Assembly: GCF_018446385.1 (NCBI RefSeq)
Contig: NC_055997.1
Span: forward strand, 43,404,254-43,468,253
Direction of reading: 5' to 3'
DNA: 64,000 nucleotides
Source: Zingiber officinale
Lineage: Eukaryota; Streptophyta; Magnoliopsida; Zingiberales; Zingiberaceae
A program made the position numbers and the translations under genes. The notes under the pieces were generated by a model. That model had not been told where the DNA came from and made no database searches. It saw only the letters and a program-made list of their open reading frames with translations. Positions 21,921 to 33,600 of this stretch are shown here, piece after piece (within the stretch, counting starts at the first letter, position 1; the number at the start of each line of letters is the position of its first letter).

Positions 21921-22740
21921 ATTTTAATCTTAAAACTTAAAAATTATTTCAAAATTTTAATTTTAAACTTAAAAATAAATTTCAAAATTTTAATTTTAAA
22001 CTTAAAAAATTAATTTCAAAATTTCAATTTTAACCTTAAAAAATTAATTTCAAAATTTTAATTTTAACTTAAAAAATTAATTTCAAAATTTCAATTTTAA
22101 ATTTAAAAAATTAATTTCAAAATTTTAATTTTAAACTTAAAAATTAATTTCAAAATTTTAATTAAACTTAAAAATTAATTTTAATTTTAAACTTAAAAAA
22201 TTAATTTCAAAATTTTAAACTTAAAAATTAATTTCAAAATTCTAATTAAACTTAAAAAAAAATTAATTTCAAAATTTCAATTTTAAACTTAAAAAATTAA
22301 TTTCAAAATTTCAATTTTAAACTTAAAAAATTATTTCAAAATTTTAATTTTAAACTTAAAAAATTAATTTCAAAATTTCAATTTTAAACTTAAAAAATTA
22401 ATTTCAAAATTTTAATTTTAAACTTAAAAAATTAATTTCAAAATTTCAATTTTAAACTTAAAAAATTATTTTCAAAACTTTAATTTTAAACTTAAATTAA
22501 TTTCAAAATTTTAATTTTAAACTTAAAAATTAATTTTAAAACTTAAAAATCATTTCAAAATTTTAATTTTAAACTTAAAAAGTAATTTCAAAATTATAAT
22601 TAAACTTAAAAAAAAAATTTAATTTTAACCTTAAAAAATTAATTTCAAAATTTTAATTTTAAACTTAAAAAATTAATTTCAAAATTTCAATTTTAAACTT
22701 AAAAATTATTTCAAAATTTTAATTTTAAAATTTAATCTCA
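21921..22740 (+). repeat. AT-rich tandem array, about 34 bp x 20+
   Basis: Units alternate AATTTTAAACTTAAAAA and TTAATTTCAAAATTT with small length changes, followed by a poly-A run at about 22740-22754. It separates gag from the second transcription unit, so it may act as a spacer. Confidence 0.9.
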
Positions 22741-22812
22741 AAAAAAAAAAAAAAGGTCAAACACCAGGGGCGGGTGCCCCTGGTATTCCCCTCCGGGGCG
22801 CCCGGAGTTCCC

Positions 22813-22820
22813 TATAAATA
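22813..22820 (+). promoter_or_regulatory. TATA box of the internal ORF
   Basis: TATAAATA sits in a GC-rich setting (CGGGGCGCCCGGAGTTCCC upstream, GGGGGCAGCAGGCGCCCCC downstream), 163 bp before the ATG at 22976. The same GGCGCCCGGA motif lies upstream of the TATA box in this element's LTRs, which suggests a shared promoter type. Confidence 0.6.
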
Positions 22821-22975
22821 GGGGGCAGCAGGCGCCCCCAATCCTTGCCATACAAAAACTTCACTTTTGCCAAGGTTCACTCCGAACCTCAGTGCGAGAG
22901 TATTTTAAATCAAATTTTCTTGCGGTGAAGACGCTGTTGCGATTTAACCGAGGTCGTCAGATCTATATTTTGTCG

Positions 22976-24240
22976 ATGGCTCCTCGGTAAATCTTCTTCC
23001 CCTATCTGAAAATTTATTAAAATTTGTCTTCTCATGTTTTCTTAGAATATTTTTTTTATTATACAGTAGGAAACGAACAAATACTGGTGCTGGACCCTCC
23101 AATGCTAGCACTGACCCTAGGTTTCCCACAGATGAACTAAGGCTTAAGTTTGAGTCAACCATTTATAAGGCCATTATGACTAAATGTATAGATAGATCTT
23201 TCTTTCTAAATTCGTGTGCCTCCGTTATAGAGGTGATAAACCACTATAACTTAAGGAACCTAGTCGAATGTACCAGTCCAGTAAACATAAGTCTGTGTGC
23301 TGAATTTTGCAATAACCTAGTGAAAGTAGACGATCTCACCTATACCACTAGGGCAGCGGGTACTGATATCACGTTTTCTCCTTCGACTATCCGAGAATTT
23401 TTAGAGTTACGTCCATCTGATTGCCCTTTCTTGTGCTATCCTCCCAGGGATCTACCATTCGGAGATCCCTACTCACATATTACTCTCGATACGATTTATT
23501 CGTATTTTTTTGGGGGAGAGCGAGATCCCACTGTGACCCAGTTCAGGTCAGTAGAACTTCGAGTCCAGGACTACGCTCTTTATAGGGTCTTAGTCTGTTG
23601 CGTTTTACCACTGACTACTCGGGACATCGCCGTGATGCGCCCATTCCATTCATTTTTACTCTATGCCCTGAGTCATAGGTTAGATATTGACATCAGCCTA
23701 CATATCTTCTCCACCATTATCTACTCGGCTGGATATGTGATTGATAGACGAGTTCACATGCCGTACTGTCACATTCTGACAGCATATATGTCCTCGTTGC
23801 ACATTGATGTCACTAGAGGAGACATTGCCTATATGACCGAGTTCGATGTTATAGCAGCTAGGAACTTCTCCCTAGCTGGTATCCACATAGATAGGGATGA
23901 CAGGACTATGTCTTGGCGGAGGGGGGCACAGCACCAGCACGACCCAGGCGCACAGGGGGAGGCCGAGCAGGATGAGTTCATGCTTGCACTATTTCCGGAG
24001 GAGGCTGTTCCACCTCCACCACCAGCTCGAGCACCATGTCACGCTCCCCACACTCTAGCCGACCGTATGACCGGACTAGAGAGAGCTATGGCGAGTCTCC
24101 AGCAGGAGAACTCTGGTTTTCATCGGGACATACGGCGAGAGGTTGTCGAATTACGAGCTGCCGGGGAGACCCGACACACTGAGCTGATGGCGCTTCTCCG
24201 ATCCTTGGGATCTGGACCACCCCCTTCATCATCTCAGTAG
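22976..24240 (+). CDS. Spliced ORF inside the gag-only element; resembles 'putative plant transposon protein' family
   Basis: Exon 1 is 22976-22986 (ATGGCTCCTCG), the intron 22987-23066 (80 bp, donor CG|GTAAAT, acceptor TTATACAG|T), and exon 2 23067-24240. Splicing gives 394 residues starting MAPRRKRTNTGAG, with no stop. The usual ATG-only reading would start at 23176 and lose a conserved-looking N-terminus. The middle (VIEVINHYNLRNLVE, DITFSPSTIREFLELRPSD, LTTRDIAVMRPFHSFLLYAL, MPYCHILTAYMSSLHIDV) follows the order seen in the plant family annotated Transposase_32; this is recognition by eye. The C-terminus is Pro-rich (PPPPPARAP), then a coiled coil (RMTGLERAMASLQQENSGF). Function is unknown. 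It is intact while gag is broken. Confidence 0.65.
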
Positions 24241-25585
24241 CTCTAGTTATGACTCACTTCTGTAGCTACACTACCTGTAAAATATTTTGGATCTATCTAG
24301 TGATATTTCAGACTTGCATTGATTATGTTCAATCTTGGTAGACTAGGATTTTTCAAAAATATTTTCAAAAATGGTTTTATCAAATTATAAGTTAAACTTG
24401 TTTGTTTTCAAAACTTTCCATTTTTAGATTAAAAAAAAAACAGTTTTGGCCTTAGACTAGTTTGAATCCTTAGAAAGCATGTACCCATAGGACTAGTTTT
24501 TGAGCATCTCACCAACACCTTATGCTTACCTTGCTTGTGTTTGACAAACATAGAAAGGGGTGAGATGCATAGGCCAACTGTCTGGACTTAAGATGCTTAT
24601 TTCAGTGCATCGGCATAAGTCTGGACGTTAAATACAAATCAGACATTAATCAGATTAAGTTCATCAGTCAAGTCAAACACTGACTACTTATAATCAACTT
24701 AATCCGACTAACCAAGTGAAAGCTACTATCTTCTGATAATTAGTTAATACCTAATTGGTTAGGCAGTTGTTTAATGTTAAGTATCAAGTTCAGGGGGAGA
24801 AATTATTTAAAATTTTGTGTGTTTGAAAAATGCTTTTGTACATCTATTTTAAAACTAACTTATTTTTTGAACACCAGTTTACAAAAAGTTAAATTTAACT
24901 AAGTGTTTGAAAAACTTGGAAGTTTAATCCCACCTAATTTTTAAAATTTGATTTTAAAAGTTGAATATTACAAATTTAAACTTATTCAGTTTTGTAACAT
25001 ATGTTTGAAAATTAAACTTTCCAAACTTAGCTTTTATCAAATTAGCCTTAAAAATTTATTTTGGCAAAAAATTTTACTTCTTGAAAAATTAATCTTACTT
25101 GTTTAATTTTTGCTTTGTTTTGAAAAATCGAAGTTGAAAATTTACCTTTTGAAAAGTAATTGTTACTTAAACTTGAAAAGTAAATTTGAAAAACCTGATT
25201 TGAAAAATTTTACACTCTTGAAAAGTTAAACTTGATTAACTTTAAATTTATACTTTTCAAAATTCAACTTGTCTCCCCCAAGTCAACTTGACTATTTTTT
25301 TAACTTGGTGTTAAAAATTGTACTTTTATCTTTGAATTTTGAACCAAACTTAGATATTTTTCAAAATTAGCTGTTTTTTAATTTGATTACTTTTTACAGT
25401 AACTCTACACTATGATTGTTTACCCTTGCTTATTTTTTTTTATGAATGCCAAAGGGGGAGGGTTAGGTGGTTAAGTTAGCTAAACCAAATTGAAAACACT
25501 AAAACTAACTTTAAAACCGATGTACCTGTTTTAGTTATTTTTTTGCGTCATTTCACTAACTTAACCAGGTTAAAAAGGGGGAGAT
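24241..25585 (+). other. AT-rich 3' noncoding region with repeated PPT-like tracts
   Basis: No ORF is seen. Many short TTTGAAAA/TTTTCAAA inverted motifs occur. GGGGGAG tracts lie at about 24791, 25451 and 25576; the last directly abuts the 3' LTR and is the likely plus-strand primer. Confidence 0.65.
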
Positions 25586-26655
25586 TGTTGGTGCGGGTAG
25601 CACTAACGGTCTAACCTACGTTTTGATGAATGACAAATAGGTTAAGTTAGTTTTGTTGTTATCTGACACTTTGATCGAGTGTGCAAGAGAAGTCCAGACA
25701 GGTCGACGGGCTGGCCGGATGTCTGGCACGAAGTCCAGCTAGGTCGACGGGCTGACCGGATAGCTGGCAAGAAGTCCAAGCGGGTCGACGGGCTGACCGG
25801 ACGCTTGGCAAGAAGTCCAGCTAGGTCGACGGGCTGACCGGATAGCTGGCAAGAAGTCCAGATGGGTCGAAGGGCTGACCGGACGTCTGGCAGGTAAGTG
25901 AGGTAAGTCACTGGAGGGGAGTGACTGCGAGGACGCGTTCCCGGGAAGGGAACATTAGGCCTCGATCCGGCTTAGATCCATTTCGGATGTCTAAAGTCGA
26001 GATCGTGACTAGATTCCGGTCTCGGAAAGACGGAATCTAAGTCATACTATTTGTGCTAATTCATACTATTATAAAATGTGCTAACAATCTATTTTGCAGG
26101 ATATATATTGCCTCGGACTAACTTTGTTTTGCAGGAAATGGGAGTTTTCTGGAACAAGGTGGTCCTGGCGCCCGGAGGGGATCCGGGCGCCCGGAAAGCA
26201 AATTATATCCAGGCCAAGTCGTCGCCACGTGGAGCATCTCGGTTTGAGCAGCTACGTCACATTCCAGGCGCCTGGTGCAACATATAAAAGAAGCCCCAGG
26301 CAGGAGCTTCAGAATCATCTGTTTCACATCTGAGAACTCTGAGATTACTCGCTCTGCTGCTTGCGCTCCAACGAGCTCCGACGACACGATCCCGCTCTTT
26401 TAAATTCCTTGTCTGTCGGTACAGCTTTGTTTTTTCTTTTCATTAGCATCTTTTTGTACTTAAATTGTAATTATCCGAATTGCTAGTGAATTGCCCAACG
26501 AAAGTACTCAAGGAGTACGGGCCTTCGAGTAGGAGTCGTCACAGGCTCCGAACGAAGTAAAAAAACCCTGTGTCTACTTTACTTTTTCGCTGCGCTTATA
26601 CTCGATATTTTCGAATCGATACTCACCCCCCTCTATCGAATCTAACGGTCCTACA
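25586..26655 (+). repeat. 3' LTR of the gag-only element, 1070 bp
   Basis: Same ends as the 5' LTR. TATA box at 26283-26290. It has an extra GGGGATCCGGGCGCCCGG segment near 26177 absent from the 5' LTR, and lacks a CGGAAGGAATCC segment present there. Confidence 0.92.
25689..25895 (+). repeat. Five-unit hairpin array in 3' LTR
   Basis: Same five units as in the 5' LTR but with better pairing: unit 3 is CCAAGCG/CGCTTGG and unit 5 CCAGATG/CGTCTGG with one G-T pair. This copy therefore shows the intact structure. Confidence 0.88.
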
Positions 26656-27346
26656 GAAGTGTTCTGAGATGTTTGGTCATTATTTTAAGTCGAAGTGCCT
26701 TAGGCCTGGTTGGTCTTTTGTCTGGTCGGGTGTCTAATAATTTGGAGGTAAGGTAAACCTAGAAGTCTAACCGAATCATATATAAGGGATGGGTATAAAG
26801 ACATATAAACCCGCTCGAGTCTATTATTGAATGGATACACAAGAATATCATCATGTGGAAATCCATAGGGTTGACTGGTAATCAGGTAGACCGAATGTGT
26901 GTAGAGAGCCTCGCACAGAGTAAGGAGTTTGGCCTTTCCCTCAATCGGACCTATGGTCGATCGAATGCAAGGTGGATCAGACATCTCGACCGGCCTATAA
27001 GGCCGACCGTCCTTAAACTCAATCAGTTATTGAATGACCGAACACGCTGTCTTTTTAGTTCAAGAGAAAAATACTAAACTCCTTATATTCGACCGGCTTA
27101 AGGGTTGGTCGTCCCCTCCTAAGCAGCTTGTAATCTGGTCGGGCTGGGCCTGAGAGCTTTAGCACTGGGCGACCAACCAAGCCAAGTGGGGAATGCTCTC
27201 TTCCCTTGACTTTGGCCGCCATGTCATCTTAACTTTGACCATCACGTCATTTTGATTTTGACCTCCACGTCACCTTGACTTTGATTTCTATGTCAACTTA
27301 ACTTTGATCGCTACGTTATCTTTTGAGTTTGCACGTTACATCCTGT

Positions 27347-29176
27347 TGTTGCTAGAGTCCTAGAGCCAATTAGTTGATGATTGTATTATGGACTTATTGT
27401 ATCATATTTTTTTTATATTAATAAAGGCATTTGTTTAGTTATTATACTTACTTGTATTGGTGCCAAATAAACTAAGTATAATAACGTCCTTGAGTAGAAG
27501 GTTCTTACCTATATCAATCGATTGGTTGAATCGATAGTGAGATGATATAGGGAACACTACTCTAAATCATTCCTAGTCGAGTATTAACATTCAGGGACAA
27601 TGTTAATACAATAAGACTAGCATGTAGGTCAACTCGATGACTTGATCTCACAAGTCATGGATATAGAGATATCAAGTTGACACATGGGTATACATTAGAG
27701 AATGTATACTGAATGACCCACCATGAGAAAGTATCATGGATCATTATATGAGTGTCATATACTTTCTCATGTGGCTATTAGTATGACTACTAGTCCTTAG
27801 ACCTGAAGTCACCATGGTTCCCTACATAAGGAGTTATGTACTTTGGTTTCGTCAAATGTCACCCGTAACTGGGTGGACTATAAAGGCGATTACTGGGTAT
27901 GTAACAAATTATGCGGAGGGATGTGAGTGATGTAGATGAGATCTATCCCTCCTATATGACGGGAGAGACATCGGTATTCTTGATAGAGTGAGACCACGAA
28001 GTGCATGGTCATGCCCAAATGAGTCAATATAAGATATTGAGCTCATTTTATTTAGTGAGTCTACTTGGAGTTCAAGATTTAGATTGATCAGAGGATGGCA
28101 CGGTCTATGCCTCACATTGACCAATCTAGATGTCTAGGATAGAAGGACACTTATCATATATTATGAGGAGTCACAATTAGTAGTCACAAGGTGATATTGG
28201 ATCTCAACATTCTTGTAACATTGGGTAGTAATGATGTGTTGCTAGATACCGCTCATTACTTATGCTCCTAAATGAGTTTAGGGGCATTGCCAACATTACA
28301 AGAACCTATAGGGTCACACACTAAGGACAATTAGATGGAGATTAGGTTCATATGATGAACCAAGAGGATTAGATTCATTTGATGAATCAAATTGGATTAA
28401 TAATAATCCAAATTGGGCTAATTGAGTTGGACTCAAGTTGATTCAAGTATTCAATGAGTCTAATTTAGATTATGACTCATTAAATCAACTTAATTTAATG
28501 AATTAGATTCATTATATTAAGTTGGCTTGAATCAAATAGTTAGATTAGATCAACCATGGAAGAGATTTGGTCAAATTTGACTTGACTTGAGAGGAAAAGG
28601 AAGAGTCAAGTTTGACTTGACTAATTGCCACATCATTAGTGAGATGGCAAGATGTGGACCAATGATGATGCTCCACATCATCAAAGTGTTCCACCTCATG
28701 GGGGTTACAAAGCCATTCTCTTTAATAGCTATATTTAATGAGAATGGGGGTTACACATTCTAATGTGGCCGACCACTTTATTGTGGAAGTGAATTTGATT
28801 TTTTCATTCAAGCCTCATTATTCCTTCTTCTTCCTCTAGCTCTCCCTCTCCCTCTCCTCCTCAACTTTGCCGAACCACACATAGGTGCTAGCACACCTCT
28901 TTGTGTGTTTTTCTCCACCTACGTGTCCGTGTGGTTGCTTCTAGAGGAGTATCTATTTTGATACTCTTGAGATCCGACACCGTTTGGACGAGCGGGAACG
29001 CGAAGGGCTTCACTTCAAAGGTATAACCCTTTTTCCATGTAGATCTAGGAGTAGATCTCGGTAGAAACTCGTATTCGTAGTTTTCAAAATTTTTTTTTGC
29101 ACGGATCCGTTGGCTTTGGGGCTTTCAGGGTTTCCGCGACGCGAAAACGTCGTTTTCACGGCCGAAAAACCCAACA
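27347..29176 (+). repeat. 5' LTR of near-intact copia, 1830 bp
   Basis: TG..CA ends. It contains repeated TGACTTGACTTGA-like and TTAATTCAT-like motifs in the U3 half and a GACGCGAAAACG stretch near the end. It is nearly identical to 34640-36470. Confidence 0.94.
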
Positions 29177-29177
29177 G

Positions 29178-29189
29178 TGGTATCAGAGC
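29178..29189 (+). other. Primer binding site, initiator tRNA-Met type
   Basis: TGGTATCAGAGC, one base after the 5' LTR. Confidence 0.92.
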
Positions 29190-30683
29190 TACGTGCGAAG
29201 CGAGTACGAGTTTAGATTCATATTTTTATGAAAAATATAGATCTATAAACTTTCTGTAAATTCATGTTTTTATAGTTTTAATGGGTATTTTTCTCGTAGA
29301 AGCGAAGCACAAGTGTTTAGACACTTGTAGGCTTCGACTACCGAGAAGAATTTTCCGAAACGGCAATGTTTCGCCCCAAAATTTTTTGGGATAGCGGGCT
29401 TAAGCACTGTTAGATCGCAAAGGAACCCTCGCGATGGTTAGATCGCGGGTAGTGGTGCTGCCCCTGGCCCCGCAAGGGGATTCGTTCCGCGATTGCGCCC
29501 GAAAACGCTAAATGGGACCGTCGGGAAAAATTTACTCATAAAATTGTAAAAATTATGAAAATTATAGAAAATTATGAAAAAATATATAATTTAGAATTAT
29601 ATATTAATTTTGTGATAGTCATGGCTCAAACGACCCAAATTGGATTTGGAAATGTATTGTAATTCATAATACGGCCTACGTGCCGTTATGTGATGTGCGT
29701 GCTGTATTTATTTATTTTTTTTATTTTCACGACCTGCGCATCGTGCCTTTCTCTTATATTCTGGTAGTAAATTAGATTTAGACTCGAATGTAACTCGAGT
29801 TTCAAAATTTTAATGTAAATTTTGAAGCGGTGGAAGGTCCACACGAGACGGAGTTACGAGGAGGGCGCGAGCAACACAAGGTGGTCAAAGGAAGAACCTT
29901 GAGAAGCTGTTGACCTTAGGTTGACCATCCGATCTTCTCATTGGCTTGAGAAGATCGTAGTAGGGCCATGACACAATCACAAAAATAATTTAATTAATTG
30001 CTTATATGTATGTGATGCATGTTTAATTAAGTAGTTAATTAGTGCCTAGCGATTAGATTAGATCTAAATCGTGCACATGATGCACCCCACGATTAGATTA
30101 AATCTAAATCAAGTATTTGATATGCATCATCATTTAGATTAGATCTAAATCACGTCAACTCTAATGCCTACCGTGCCGTGATACCTACTACTACCTCGAT
30201 CACATGTGTTGTTGAATCTGCCAAAGCAGAGCAACACATATTATTTTGGTAGGGTACGGAGGGACAATCTTGGTCCCGCCTATCAACGCATGGGTGAGTT
30301 CAACTCAATTAGATTGAGTAACTAGTTAACTCGGTTGGATCGAGTACAACTATAGGCATTCTTCCAACGGTTGGAAAGGTAGGACAAAATCACGTTTATA
30401 TTAACTTTCGGGCGTATTAGTCAAAGCTAACTCGAGTTTTAATATCAATGCGGATCTTGATCCTATAAACAAGAGTTGCATAGAGATGTAATTGGTAATC
30501 GTTACCTACCGATCATACTAAGTCTTGGGCGTATTAGCCAAAGCTAACTCAAGGGTTAGTATGATGTGGATCTTGTCCCACATGAATTATAAAATTCAGT
30601 GGGAGCATCATTTAGTTAAAGGCCTAATTAAATGATTAAGAATATGATACTTATTTCTGCATTTATTTCTGTTGTAGATTACC
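29190..30683 (+). other. Long untranslated leader of the copia element
   Basis: About 1.5 kb without a coding frame. It contains repeated GATTAGATTAGATCTAAATC motifs (about 30050-30160) and two ATTAGyCAAAGCTAACTC repeats (about 30417 and 30534). It may hold packaging or dimerisation signals; none is identified. Confidence 0.55.
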
Positions 30684-33600
30684 ATGACGTCGAATACGAA
30701 CACCTTCTCCCTGCGATCTATCCTCGAGAAGGACAAGCTCAATGGAGCAAACTTCCTGGACTGGTACAGGAACCTGAGAATAGTTCTCACCCAAGAACGT
30801 AAACTGTACGTTCCGGAGGCTCCTCCTGCCACTGCCCCGCGAGCTGACCGAGATGCTTTCAAGAAGCATCAAGATGACGCATTAGATGTGTCTTGTCTAA
30901 TGCTGGCGACTATGAACTCTGAGCTTCAGAAGCAACACGAGTTAATGGGCGCTTACGATATGGTTGAACATCTTCGTCAACTGTATCAAGGACAAGCAAG
31001 GCATGAGAGATTTGAGATCTCTAGGGCACTATTTCAGTGCAAGATGTCAGATGGGGCTCCCGTAGGCCCATATGTACTCAAAATGATTGGGTACATAGAG
31101 AACCTACAAAGGTTGGGGTTCCCACTTGGCCAAGAGCTGGCTACTGACCTAATCTTGCAATCCTTTCCGGATAGCTACAGTCAATTCGTTCTAAACTACA
31201 ATATGAATGAAATTGACAAGCCACTGCTCGAGCTGCTTAGCATGTTAAGAACTGCTGAGCTGAACCTTAAGAAGGCAAAGCCCAACACTGTTCTGATGGT
31301 TCAGAAACATAAGGGCAAGGGCAAGCCCAAAGGCAAGGGAAAGTCCCAAGCCAAGGGCAAAGGCAAGGAACTGAAGCCTAAAGGAGGGGTCGCCAAGGAT
31401 GCTACCTGCTTCCACTGCAGTCAGACCGGGCACTGGAAGAGGAACTGCAAGGTATACTTGGAGGATCTTAAGAAGAAGCGAAGTGAGACTTCCACTTCAG
31501 GTATATATGTTATAGAAGTCAATCTATCTATTTCTACATCATGGGTATTAGATACTGGTTGTGCTTCTCACATTTGTACTGATGTGCAGGCGCTGAGAAA
31601 TAGCAGGGCATTGACAAAGGGCGAGGTGGACCTATGAGTAGGCAATGGAGCACGGGTTGCTGCTGTTGCTGTAGGGACTTACTTTCTATCTCTACCCTCT
31701 GGGCTTGTAATAGAGTTAGTCGATTTTTGTTATGTGCCTGCATTAACTAAGAACATTATATCAGTTTCTTGTTTGGACAAGAAAGGTTTCTCGTTTACAA
31801 TAAAGAACAAATGTTGTTCCGTCTATTTAAACGATATATTCTATTGTAGTGCACCTCTGATAAACGGATTCTATATTCTAGATCTTGAGAGCCCTATCTA
31901 TAACATAAATACCAAGAGGTTCAAGTCAAATGACATGAACCAAACCTACCTCTGGCACTGTCGCTTTGGTCATATAAATGACAAGCGCTTATCCCAGCTC
32001 CATAAGGATGGTTTGCTGGACTCATTTGATTTTGAATCATATGAGATATGCGAGTCATGCCTACGAGGCAAGATGACCAAGACTCCCTTTAGTGGGCACA
32101 GCGAAAGAGCGACTGATTTGTTAGGACTCATACATAGTGATGTATGTAGCCCTTTCAATGTCACTGCTAGAGGTGGTTATAGATACTTCATCACATTTAC
32201 TGATGACTTCAGTAGATATGGTTATGTGTACTTGATGACACATAAGTCTGAATCCTTTGAAAAGTTCAAAGAATTCAAGAATGAAGTACAGAACCAGCTT
32301 GACAAGAGTATTAAGATACTTCGATCAGATCGAGGTGGAGAATACCTTAGCCATGAGTTTCGTGACTACCTAGCTGAGTGTGGGATTCTATCCCAACTCA
32401 CTCCTCCTGGAACACCACAGTGGAATGGTGTATCCGAAAGGAGGAATCGTACCTTATTAGATATGGTACGATCTATGATGAGTCACACAGATCTTCCGAC
32501 ATACCTTTGGAGCTATGCTCTAGACACGGCAGCTTTTATACTCAACCGAGTTCCATCCAAGGCCGTGATAAAGACACCATATAGGATATGGACTGGGAGA
32601 GATGCCCAGGTGTCTTTCATGAGGATTTGGGGTTGTGAGGCTTACGTTCGACGTCAAGTCTCAGACAAGTTAGGAACCAAATCCGACAAGTGCTACTTTA
32701 TTGGATATCCCAAGGAAACTAAGGGATATTACTTCTACATTCCCAGTCAGCACAAGGTAGTTGTGGCAAAGACTGGGGTCTTTCTAGAAAGGGACTTTGT
32801 TTCTAGAAAGACTAGTGGGAGCACGTTCGATCTTGAAGAAGTTTAAGATGCGAACAATAGCACTGATGCCTCGATGGAAGTTGAACTGGAACCACAAAGT
32901 GTTGTGGATGATGTTGTTCCACAAGGAGTTGAGGAACAACAACCAGTTCAAGTAGACATACCTCTTCGCAGATCTGATAGGGTACATCGTCAGCCTGAGA
33001 GATACTCATTTCTCTTGTCTGACCATGATGACGTTATGCTCATAGAGGATGAGCCTACCACCTATCAGGAAGCTGTGACGAGACCAGATTCTGAGAAATG
33101 GCTAGAGGCCATGAGATCTGAAATGGAATCCATGTACACCAACCAAGTATGGACTTTGGTTGATCCACCTGAAGGGGTAAAACCCATTGGGTGTAAGTGG
33201 GTCTTTAAGAGAAAGACTGACATGGATGGACTTATCTATAAGGGTCGCTTGGTAGCTAAAGGTTTCAAGCAGATTCATGGTATTGACTATGATGAAACCT
33301 TTTCTCCAGTAGCGATGTTTAAGTCCATTCGGATCATGCTTGCTATTGCAGCCTACCATGACTATGAGATATGGCAGATGGATGTCAAAACAACGTTTCT
33401 GAATGGAAACCTACTCAAGGATGTGTACATGACACAACCTGAGGGTTTTGTAGATCCACAGCATACTAGCAGAGTATGCAATTTGCATAGGTCCATTTAT
33501 GGACTAAAGCAAGCTTCTCGGAGCTGGAATATTCGATTCGATGATGCAATCAAACAGTTTGGTTTCATCAAGAACGAAGATGAATCTTGTGTCTACAAGA

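Larger units (their letters stand above)
18371..26655 (+). mobile_element. Sirevirus-like LTR element: gag and a second spliced ORF, no pol
   Basis: LTRs 18371-19462 and 25586-26655 begin TGTTGGTGCG and end GGTCCTACA, with target duplication GAAGT on both sides (18366-18370, 26656-26660). PBS and PPT (AAAAAGGGGGAGATTG, ending at 25586) are present. Inside are a gag frame (19710-21380), AT-rich tandem repeats (21921-22740), a TATA box and split ORF (22976-24240), then AT-rich noncoding DNA with extra GGGGGAG tracts. Protease, integrase, RT and RNase H are absent. It resembles TR-GAG elements, which are gag-only and non-autonomous, plus an extra gene. Repeated PPT-like tracts before the 3' LTR are a known Sirevirus trait. 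Confidence 0.88.
17556..27340 (-). mobile_element. Old gypsy-type LTR, minus strand, split by the Sirevirus-like element
   Basis: Outer segments 17556-18370 and 26656-27340 read as one LTR when the 18371-26655 insertion is removed. On the minus strand the right edge begins TGTAACGTGC, followed by several AAGTCAAGGTGACGTGG-like repeats. The left part has CCCTCCGATGCTCAAGTTAG and a CTTTATATA box near 17830, as in plant gypsy LTRs. No internal region follows, so it may be a solo LTR. The left boundary is approximate and no target duplication was confirmed. Confidence 0.5.

Noticed and set aside
23176..24240. Reading the internal ORF as a single exon from ATG 23176
   Set aside because: The frame is open 36 codons further upstream to a good splice acceptor, and an 11-nt exon with ATG and a GT donor joins in frame.
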